A stretch of 5,359 nucleotides of DNA from an uncultured Eubacteriales bacterium. Lineage in GTDB: Bacteria > Bacillota > Clostridia > Oscillospirales > CAG-272. The translations under genes were made by a program, and so were the position numbers. The stretch's first letter is position 1, and every line of letters begins with the position of its first letter. Shown one piece after another: positions 1 through 5,027 of the stretch. The notes beneath the pieces were generated by a model. That model worked only from the letters and a program-made list of their open reading frames with translations. It searched no databases and was not told where the DNA came from. The stretch spans positions 1-5,359 of the forward strand of contig CABPZV010000146.1 of assembly GCA_902462015.1 (NCBI GenBank), read 5' to 3'.

Positions 1-1840
1 CACCAAGTCCCTTTGATCTTTGCACAGTATATTTTGAATTATCTAACTTTTTAATTATATCCAGCTTCTCTTTTTCATTATAAGCAAAGTAAGACTTATC
101 CCGGCAGACAATTTCATAGAGAGGCGATTCCGCTATATAGACCTTTTTCTCCCTAAGAAGAGTAGGAAGCAATCTGCGGAAAAGAGTCAGAAGAAGGGTT
201 CTGATATGATAACCGTCTTTGTCGGCATCGGTACAGATTATAATCTTATTCCAACGGAGTGCGCTCAGATCAAACGGTACCATGTCCTTCGATTTTGTTT
301 TTATTTCCACTCCGCAACCAATTACGCGCAAAAGATTGAGTATAACTTCGCTTTTGAAAATTTTATCGTATGAACTGCTCTGGCAGTTAAGCGTCTTTCC
401 ACGTACAGGCATTACTGCCTGAAACTCCGCATCCCTTCCCAGCTTTACCGACGTCAGGGCCGAATCACCCTCAACTATATACAGTTCTCTTCTTTCCGGA
501 TCTTTCGATCTGCAGTTGACAAACTTTTCAACGCGATTTGCGATATCCATTCCTGAGCTTAACTTTTTCTTAAGGTCAAGTCGGGTAACCTCCGCCTTTT
601 CACGGCTGCGTTTATTGACGAGCACCTGACCCGTAAAGCGTTCCGCCTCAACAGGACGTTCCGCAAAATACACCTCAAGCTGATGTCTCAAAAATTTCGT
701 CATTGCATCCGCAATAAAGGTATTTGTAATAGCCTTCTTAGTCTGGTTTGCATACGAAGTCTCGGTCGAAAAACTGTTAGTGACGAGAACAAGACAGTCT
801 TCAATATCCTGAAAGGTTATTTTACTTTCATTCTTATTGTATTTACCGTTAGATTTCAAGTATTTATCAACCGAGTAAACAAATGCATTTTTGACCGCTC
901 TGTCCGGGGAGCCTCCATGTTCAAGAAAACTGGAATTATGATAATATTCTATAATCTTTACTGTGTTGGAAATACAAAAAGCAATATCAAATTTTAACTT
1001 GTAATCCTTTTTGTCCTCCCTGTCCCGTCCCGACGTTTCGTGATGCCAGAGCACAGGAGCGGTCAGCGTGTTTTCCCCTGCGAGCTCTGATATATAATCG
1101 ATAATTCCGTTTTTATAAAGATATTCGCTCTGTTCAAAGGTACCGTCTGTCTGCTCCAAAAGCAAGACGAACTTCACACCTGAATTTACAACAGACTGCT
1201 TGTGAAGAAGCTCTCTGAAATATTCATGCGGTATATTTATATCTGTAAATACATCAATATCAGGCTTCCATCGAATAACCGTTCCGGTACGTCTTTGTCC
1301 GCGCGCAAGCTCTGTCTCGGTAAGCTCTGTTACAGGTTCTCCCTTTTTAAACGAAATTTCATATAGTCTTTTTCCGTCATATGATTTAACATTCATATAT
1401 TCAGAGCTGCACTGCGTCGCACAGGCGCCAAGTCCGTTCAGACCAAGAGAATATTCGTAGCTTGAATTCTCTGAATTATTGTCGTACTTTCCGCCGGCAT
1501 ACAGCTCGCAGTAAATAAGCTCCCAGTTATAGCGGCCTTCCACCTCGTTATAGCCAAGCGGTACACCGCGTCCGTGATCGTCAACCTCAATCGAATGATC
1601 AAGATAGACAGTCATTTTAATTTCATCACCAAAACCCTCCCGAGCTTCGTCTACAGCGTTAGAAAGAATTTCAAAGACAGAGTGTTCACAGCCTTCGAGA
1701 CCATCTGAGCCAAAAATTACCGCCGGACGTTTGCGGACACGGTCAGCTCCCTTGAGAGCAGAGATACTTCTGTTATCATAAGAAGCTGTTTTTTGCTTTT
1801 TTACTTCTGTCTCACTGCTGTTAATTTCGGTTTTTGACAT
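1..1840 (-). CDS. parE: GyrB/ParE-family type IIA DNA topoisomerase subunit B (3' end outside window)
   Basis: This is the ATPase/TOPRIM subunit of a type IIA topoisomerase, which works with a GyrA/ParC partner to pass one DNA duplex through another using ATP. I translated 613 codons from ATG at 1840 with no stop or frameshift. The GHKL ATPase comes first: catalytic-type Glu57, Mg-binding-type Asn61, DDHGRG at 87-92 and lid GLNGLG at 133-138. The transducer's QTK is at 366-368. The TOPRIM domain has EGDSA from Glu457, PVRGK at 478-482 and TDADKD with Asp538/540/542. The visible part ends in QRSKGLG, so perhaps only 30-50 residues are missing. GAAAGGA lies 11 bases before the ATG. Several hallmark motifs deviate: AVIFG at 40-44 where GMYIG is usual, Asn in the lid where His is usual, and EGDSALTS where EGDSAGGS is usual. 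It is therefore probably the second, non-housekeeping GyrB paralogue. The family is certain; ParE rather than GyrB is inference. The partner subunit probably lies just beyond base 1. Confidence 0.93.
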   Translation of the reverse strand, partial: MSKTEINSSETEVKKQKTASYDNRSISALKGADRVRKRPAVIFGSDGLEGCEHSVFEILSNAVDEAREGFGDEIKMTVYLDHSIEVDDHGRGVPLGYNEVEGRYNWELIYCELYAGGKYDNNSENSSYEYSLGLNGLGACATQCSSEYMNVKSYDGKRLYEISFKKGEPVTELTETELARGQRRTGTVIRWKPDIDVFTDINIPHEYFRELLHKQSVVNSGVKFVLLLEQTDGTFEQSEYLYKNGIIDYISELAGENTLTAPVLWHHETSGRDREDKKDYKLKFDIAFCISNTVKIIEYYHNSSFLEHGGSPDRAVKNAFVYSVDKYLKSNGKYNKNESKITFQDIEDCLVLVTNSFSTETSYANQTKKAITNTFIADAMTKFLRHQLEVYFAERPVEAERFTGQVLVNKRSREKAEVTRLDLKKKLSSGMDIANRVEKFVNCRSKDPERRELYIVEGDSALTSVKLGRDAEFQAVMPVRGKTLNCQSSSYDKIFKSEVILNLLRVIGCGVEIKTKSKDMVPFDLSALRWNKIIICTDADKDGYHIRTLLLTLFRRLLPTLLREKKVYIAESPLYEIVCRDKSYFAYNEKEKLDIIKKLDNSKYTVQRSKGLG

Positions 1841-1851
1841 CCTGTATTTAT

Positions 1852-1858
1852 TCCTTTC
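1852..1858 (-). promoter_or_regulatory. Ribosome binding site of the topoisomerase gene
   Basis: GAAAGGA reads on the minus strand, 11 bases before ATG 1840. The spacing is slightly long but acceptable. Together with the typical ALKGADRVRKRP start of the ATPase domain shortly after the ATG (residues 28-39), it supports this start. Confidence 0.55.
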
Positions 1859-1872
1859 CCAAAGTAAAATTA

Positions 1873-2020
1873 AATAAGGGGCTTGCCCCGTCAAATGGCG
1901 TGGCAACCATTAAGTGGGATATTGTATCTCCCACTGAATGGTGAAATGTAACCCGCCGCCATTAGAGCGGTCGCTTTAATGGCGATTGCCTTAATGACGG
2001 GACATCTTGCCTAAGTTATA
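1873..2020 (+). repeat. Dispersed structured repeat, copy 1
   Basis: This 148-bp element recurs in the same orientation at 3406-3550, with ten substitutions and one 3-base indel (GCC at about 1955-1960). In plus sense it can fold as follows: GGGG-CTTG-CCCC hairpin (1878-1889); outer closing stem CCCGTCA (1887-1893) with TGACGGG (1995-2001), seven perfect pairs; hairpin 1 (1906-1922 with 1926-1942, loop TGT), 15 of 17 pairs; hairpin 2 (1958-1968 with 1973-1983), eleven pairs including one G-T. The 5' tetraloop hairpin and the outer stem share bases 1887-1889, so they exclude each other. No terminal inverted repeat or clear target duplication is visible, and no protein is encoded. It sits between the topoisomerase start and its predicted promoter. 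I did not recognise a named family. Confidence 0.9.
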
Positions 2021-2175
2021 AGCTGACAATACTATCGGTTTTAATGATATATCCGTCCATTAATGCCGCACAGTTAAGTACATTTTGCTTAATATAAAAA
2101 AGCTCCTCACGATATAAAACAGAATTTTTTTGTAAACTGCTGAAAAACGCGACTATACAGCGGCATATAATATAT

Positions 2176-2204
2176 ATTTTACATCACTTACTTGATTTTG
2201 TCAA
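2176..2204 (-). promoter_or_regulatory. Predicted leftward sigma-A promoter for the topoisomerase gene
   Basis: On the minus strand the -35 is a perfect TTGACA (2204-2199), followed by a 17-base spacer and the -10 TAAAAT (2181-2176), five of six consensus bases. The predicted start is near 2169, giving a ~330-base leader before ATG 1840. The footprint overlaps the rightward promoter. Confidence 0.65.
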
Positions 2205-2220
2205 CCACGGATGTTATAAT
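2192..2220 (+). promoter_or_regulatory. Predicted rightward sigma-A promoter with extended -10 for the QueG-like gene
   Basis: The -35 is TTGATT (2192-2197), the spacer is exactly 17 bases, and the -10 is a perfect TATAAT (2215-2220) preceded by TG at 2212-2213, forming an extended -10. The predicted start is around 2226-2228, at or next to the ATG at 2228. The two -35 hexamers of the divergent pair are one base apart and form an imperfect dyad, TTGA-N5-TCAA (2192-2204). Confidence 0.65.
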
Positions 2221-2227
2221 TATATGT

Positions 2228-3130
2228 ATGAATACAATATACCTACCTAAAGAAAAAAGTCGTTTTAAAGATGCGGTCATATATGTCTGCGCAATCCTTG
2301 AGAAGGCAGGATGCTCGTCAGCATCGCTTATTCATATTTCAGAATGTATAACCGACAGAAGCTATCTTATGCCTGAGCGTGCAACACACGTGCTGATTTT
2401 TACCGTACCTTACTTAAGCGAAAAAGCTCAGAGTATTAGTGGAAATCTTTCGGTTTATGCCGTATCGAGAGACTATCATATATTTTTTAAAGAACTATTT
2501 AAAAGCATAAAATTAAAGGCAGAAAAAGCATTTCCCGAATTTAGCTTCAACGGATTTTCGGATCATTCTCCGATCAATGAAGTCAATGCCGCCGTTCGTG
2601 CCGGTCTCGGTATACTCGGTGACAATCACCTGCTGATAACGCCAGACTACGGCAGCTATGTCTTCATCGGAGAGATATTTTATTCACCATCTGAAGAAGA
2701 ACACAATAACAAGAATCATGACTCTGTTGATAAGACATCGGAAAATGAAGGAAAATTAAATGAAATATCCGGTTGCCTTCACTGCGGAAGATGCATTCGC
2801 GCTTGTCCGTCACCTGATAAATGTTTATCTGCAATTACGCAGAAAAAGGGAAAATTAACAGAAAAAGAAGAAGAACTGATTTCAAAATCAGAGACAATAT
2901 GGGGATGCGATATATGTCAGAAGGTATGTCCTATGAACCACGGTATAAATTTATCCGAAATTCCTTTTTTTTCAGAAAAGCTGTCCTTCGGTCTTACTAT
3001 GTCAGAGCTTGAAAGCATGCCGGACAAGGAGTTTTCCGAGAGGGCATACGCATGGCGAGGCAAAAATACAATAGAGAGAAATCTCAAAATATCAAAAAAG
3101 AAAAAGGATAACTCATTTTCTGATAGTTAA
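2228..3130 (+). CDS. queG: Epoxyqueuosine reductase-like (QueG family) double [4Fe-4S] protein
   Basis: QueG is a cobalamin- and iron-sulfur-dependent cytoplasmic enzyme that reduces epoxyqueuosine to queuosine in tRNA, the last step of the pathway. This 300-residue protein has the DUF1730-type N-terminal half with the signature region DHSPINEVNAAVRAGLG (112-128), where Asp112, Pro115 and Glu118 match the D-x2-P-x2-E of QueG. A ferredoxin-like part follows with CLHCGRCIRACP (183-194), Cys199 in KCLSAIT, and CDICQKVCP (227-235): eight cysteines, enough for two [4Fe-4S] clusters. It ends in AWRGKNTIERNLKI and a basic tail. There is no C-terminal HEAT-like extension, so it is shorter than many QueG proteins, and a hydrophilic insert (about 152-180) separates the halves. 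An upstream in-frame TTG at 2192 is rejected because it lies in the -35 element. No ribosome binding site precedes ATG 2228. The family is firm; the exact substrate is inferred, with no other queuosine genes in view. Confidence 0.85.
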   Translation: MNTIYLPKEKSRFKDAVIYVCAILEKAGCSSASLIHISECITDRSYLMPERATHVLIFTVPYLSEKAQSISGNLSVYAVSRDYHIFFKELFKSIKLKAEKAFPEFSFNGFSDHSPINEVNAAVRAGLGILGDNHLLITPDYGSYVFIGEIFYSPSEEEHNNKNHDSVDKTSENEGKLNEISGCLHCGRCIRACPSPDKCLSAITQKKGKLTEKEEELISKSETIWGCDICQKVCPMNHGINLSEIPFFSEKLSFGLTMSELESMPDKEFSERAYAWRGKNTIERNLKISKKKKDNSFSDS

Positions 3131-3260
3131 TGGTGAACTTAAAATATTTTGAATCATATTTTCAAAAACAAAAAAAGAAAAAGATACTCAAAAAACGTAG
3201 ATATCGGAAATCCGTCGTATATTTAAATTGATGTCTTCCGGTAGATAAGCCGAGGCACTG

Positions 3261-3296
3261 AAACAGCCCGAAAGTTAAACACTTTCGGACTGTTTT
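3261..3296 (+). terminator. Intrinsic terminator after the QueG-like gene
   Basis: The inner stem CCGAAAGT (3268-3275) pairs perfectly with ACTTTCGG (3281-3288) around a 5-base loop. Beyond one C-A mismatch, AAACAG (3261-3266) pairs with CTGTTT (3290-3295). A short T run ends the stem (3293-3296), followed by AGTATT, so the U tract is modest. It lies about 130 bases after the queG stop. Because the stem is flanked by A on the left and T on the right, it could work weakly in the other direction as well. Confidence 0.65.
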
Positions 3297-3405
3297 AGTA
3301 TTACTAAATTATGATTTTTGATTTTAGATCCATTACAAGATGGTTACTGCTTTTTTCGAATTTAAACAATAACTAAAAATGGTCCAGTTTTACCGGTCAA
3401 TTTTC

Positions 3406-3550
3406 AATAAGGGGCTTGCCCTGTTAAATGGCGTGGCAACCATTCAGTGGGAGATTGTATCTCCCACTGAATGGTGAAATGTAACCCGCCATTAAAGCGG
3501 CAGCTTTAATGGCGATCGCCTTAATGGCGGGACATCTTGACTAAGTTATA
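3406..3550 (+). repeat. Dispersed structured repeat, copy 2
   Basis: This 145-bp direct-orientation copy of the element at 1873-2020 is about 93% identical over aligned bases. Hairpin 1 is perfect here: a 17-base arm (3439-3455) pairs with 3459-3475 around loop TGT. Hairpin 2 is also perfect: GCCATTAAAGC (3488-3498) with GCTTTAATGGC (3503-3513), loop GGCA. The outer stem (3420-3426 with 3525-3531) keeps all seven pairs but three are now T-G, possible only in plus-sense RNA. It lies between convergent genes, after the queG terminator and 33 bases beyond the SPFH stop, so minus-strand transcripts of the SPFH operon would read through its reverse complement. Those hairpins may help stop or protect that mRNA, although no U tract follows them directly. 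Confidence 0.9.
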
Positions 3551-3583
3551 TCTGTCTATCTATATCCGGTATTATTTCACTTA

Positions 3584-4864
3584 TCATTTAAAGGCTTCTC
3601 CGCATTCCGGGCAAAACTTCGGATGCTCGGAAAAATCCTTCGGCTCCCAGCCGCATTTGCTGCAGCGGAATTTTTCTGAGGTATCCGGTCTTTTACCTCC
3701 GCATTCCGTACAAAACTTTCCTTTATTCAATGCTCCGCATTTACATGTCCAAGCCATCGCCTTAGGCTTCTCAGCGCCGCATCCCGAGCAAAAATTTCCC
3801 GTGCATGTTTTACCGCAGCTGCATTTCCATTCTTCTGCAGAATTCTGAGAGTCGCGATCGGAATCCATAGCATATAAATTCTGAACATTCATAGCTCCGT
3901 TTTGAGGTACAAACCCCATACCCATGAATCCGGACACTGCTCCGTTCGGATTCTTTGCCGCATCCTGCATAGCCTGCGCCTGTGCGCCGATAATCGCAGC
4001 TGCCCCCATTGAAGGATTGCGCAGCGCGGCCGTTTTCTGAAGCTGCTTTATCATCTCCGAATCCTCATCCGGCAAGGTTACGGAATTTAATGCAACCGAA
4101 ACTATTTCAAGACCGCGCAGCTCCTTCCATTTCTCTGACAGCGCACTGTTCATCGCCCGCTCAAGCTCCGTGTTATAAGCCACAATCTGATTTGGTCTGA
4201 TCTCAAGGTCTGAAAGTCTTCCGAAAGCGGGCTGCAGAGCGCTAATAAACTCAGATTTCAACTGAGTATCGATTTCACGCCTTGTATATTCATTTTCAAT
4301 ATTTCCGCATACATTTGTATAAAAAAGAAGAGGATTTGATATTCTGTAGGAATATACTCCCGAACAGCGGACAGATACATCGACGTCCAGACCAATTTTC
4401 GAATCAACTACGCGAAAAGGAATCGGATTCGGCGTACCAAACTTATTGTCTATAAGCTCCTTTGTATTAAAGTAATAAACTCTCTGATCCTTTCCAGGAT
4501 CGCCTCCGTACATAAATCGCTTTCCTATAGTGCGGAAAGTCTCCATAATGCTGTATTCCAGGCTTCCGCTGAATAAAGACGGCTCTGTAGAAGCGTCGTA
4601 TGTATATTCTCCGGGTTCTGCACAAACTTCAACAATTTTTCCCTGTTCAACAATCATCATGCACTGACCGTCTGCAACCGCAATGCCGCTTCCGCTCGTT
4701 ATAATATTGTCATTACCCTTTTTATTCGCTCCTCTTGAGGAAACTTGCTTACGTCCTCTGACGGCCAATACTTCCTTGTCAAGAGCATCACAGCAGAAAA
4801 ACTCCTTCCATTGATCAGCAAGAGTTCCTCCTACTGCGCCGGTTATTGCCTTAATTAATCCCAT
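3584..4864 (-). CDS. SPFH-domain (virion core protein/YdjI-like) protein with three zinc ribbons
   Basis: This is a 426-residue SPFH/band-7-type protein of the bacterial 'virion core protein' family, related to B. subtilis YdjI. SPFH proteins oligomerise at membranes; YdjI acts with PspA and the membrane proteins YdjG/YdjH in envelope stress. The N-terminus MGLIKAITGAVGGTLADQWK and the block GSGIAVADGQCMMIVEQGK (58-76) are typical, and the SPFH region spans about 25-270. An Ala/Gln/Gly/Met-rich linker (286-325) follows. Three zinc ribbons close the protein: Cys348/350/359/362, Cys374/376/385/388 and Cys401/404/418/421. There is no signal peptide or obvious membrane helix. ATG 4864 is chosen because GGTGAT sits four bases upstream and the family starts at MGLIK; in-frame starts at GTG 4891 and ATG 4876 would only add a nonconserved leader. 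The gene follows the TPM gene in the same direction, probably in one operon. Family confident; role inferred. Confidence 0.92.
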   Translation of the reverse strand: MGLIKAITGAVGGTLADQWKEFFCCDALDKEVLAVRGRKQVSSRGANKKGNDNIITSGSGIAVADGQCMMIVEQGKIVEVCAEPGEYTYDASTEPSLFSGSLEYSIMETFRTIGKRFMYGGDPGKDQRVYYFNTKELIDNKFGTPNPIPFRVVDSKIGLDVDVSVRCSGVYSYRISNPLLFYTNVCGNIENEYTRREIDTQLKSEFISALQPAFGRLSDLEIRPNQIVAYNTELERAMNSALSEKWKELRGLEIVSVALNSVTLPDEDSEMIKQLQKTAALRNPSMGAAAIIGAQAQAMQDAAKNPNGAVSGFMGMGFVPQNGAMNVQNLYAMDSDRDSQNSAEEWKCSCGKTCTGNFCSGCGAEKPKAMAWTCKCGALNKGKFCTECGGKRPDTSEKFRCSKCGWEPKDFSEHPKFCPECGEAFK

Positions 4865-4868
4865 TATT

Positions 4869-4883
4869 ATCACCATACCTTTC
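4869..4883 (-). promoter_or_regulatory. Ribosome binding region deciding the SPFH start
   Basis: On the minus strand GGTGAT (4874-4869) lies four bases before ATG 4864 and matches the downstream half of the consensus GGAGGTGATC. GAAAGG (4883-4878) lies a little further upstream, 13 bases from the ATG. Together they favour 4864; ATG 4876 would be only one base from GAAAGG. Confidence 0.5.
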
Positions 4884-5015
4884 GTATACACTCAAAGTTT
4901 TGAGCGGTTTCAGCCCGATAAAATACCGGTCTCTCCAACCGGCAAGTCACAAAACTTTGCTGTGCCCGGAGGACACAGTGTGAAAAATTTTCTTAAAGAC
5001 TTATCTGTATACACT
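4884..5015. repeat. Pair of perfect 9-bp direct repeats flanking the TPM-SPFH intercistronic segment
   Basis: GTATACACT occurs at 4884-4892 and again at 5007-5015, bracketing 114 bases. GTATAC is itself a palindrome. The arrangement resembles a target-site duplication around a small insertion, but the bracketed segment has no matching terminal inverted repeats, so chance or a paired protein-binding site are alternatives. Confidence 0.45.
4893..4978 (-). promoter_or_regulatory. Foldable intercistronic RNA segment upstream of the SPFH gene
   Basis: In mRNA (minus) sense three stems can form. Hairpin A, CTGTGTCC-TCC-GGGCACAG (4978-4960), has eight pairs, one of them a G-U possible only on this strand. 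Directly after it, CAAAGTTTTG (4959-4950) pairs perfectly over ten bases with CAAAACTTTG (4902-4893). That long stem encloses hairpin C, ACCGG-type arms CCGGT (4942-4938) and ACCGG (4930-4926), whose 7-base loop TGGAGAG contains a Shine-Dalgarno-like GGAG. No U tract follows, so it is not a standard terminator. It could be a processing or stability element between the TPM and SPFH cistrons, a regulatory leader or a dispersed repeat. I do not recognise a known riboswitch. Confidence 0.4.
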
Positions 5016-5027
5016 TTCGTACAAATA

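Larger units (their letters stand above)
1841..2227. other. Divergent intergenic region between topoisomerase and QueG-like genes
   Basis: This stretch of about 390 bases has no convincing gene. From left to right it holds the topoisomerase RBS, repeat copy 1 (1873-2020), an AT-rich segment with no clear signal (2021-2175), and two overlapping divergent promoters (2176-2220). If the leftward promoter is used, almost the whole region is a ~330-base 5' leader of the topoisomerase mRNA, with the repeat read in its minus-strand sense. A 14-codon minus-strand ORF (2016-2060) has no ribosome binding site and is not called. Confidence 0.8.
3131..3583. other. Convergent intergenic region after QueG-like and SPFH genes
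   Basis: This stretch of about 450 bases lies between converging genes. It contains a possible 33-codon basic ORF touching the queG stop (3130-3231, not called), an intrinsic terminator (3261-3296), an AT-rich stretch with no clear promoter (3297-3374), a sequence resembling an IS21-type end (about 3375-3404), and repeat copy 2 (3406-3550). The last 33 bases before the SPFH stop show nothing. Confidence 0.8.

Noticed and set aside
219..997. Plus-strand open frames at 219-422 and 683-997
   Set aside because: They lie antisense inside the topoisomerase gene, whose frame shows all family motifs; their translations resemble no protein.
1834..1870. Plus-strand TTGACA (1834-1839) as a promoter driving repeat copy 1
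   Set aside because: The only -10-like sequence, TAAAAT at 1865-1870, is 25 bases away, far beyond usable spacing.
1873..2020. Repeat element as a classical MITE or CRISPR unit
   Set aside because: No terminal inverted repeats or target duplications are visible at either copy, and two copies 1.5 kb apart with internal hairpins are not a CRISPR array.
2016..2060. Minus-strand 14-codon ORF in the topoisomerase leader as a leader peptide
   Set aside because: No ribosome binding site, no regulatory codon run, and it extends into the edge of the repeat; length is within chance.
2192..2227. TTG at 2192 as the start of the QueG-like gene, adding 12 residues
   Set aside because: The added codons coincide with a strong -35/-10 promoter, have no ribosome binding site, and the N-terminal extension has no family resemblance.
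2821..3012. Plus-strand 63-codon open frame inside the QueG-like gene
   Set aside because: It is a shifted reading of the iron-sulfur region; the main frame carries conserved cysteines.
3537..4200. Plus-strand open frames at 3537-3848 and 4009-4200
   Set aside because: Antisense to the zinc-ribbon and linker codons of the SPFH gene; the His/Pro/Ser-rich translations are mirror artefacts.
4865..4891. GTG 4891 or ATG 4876 as the SPFH start
   Set aside because: Family members start at MGLIK..., which is ATG 4864, and GGTGAT lies at good distance only for that start.
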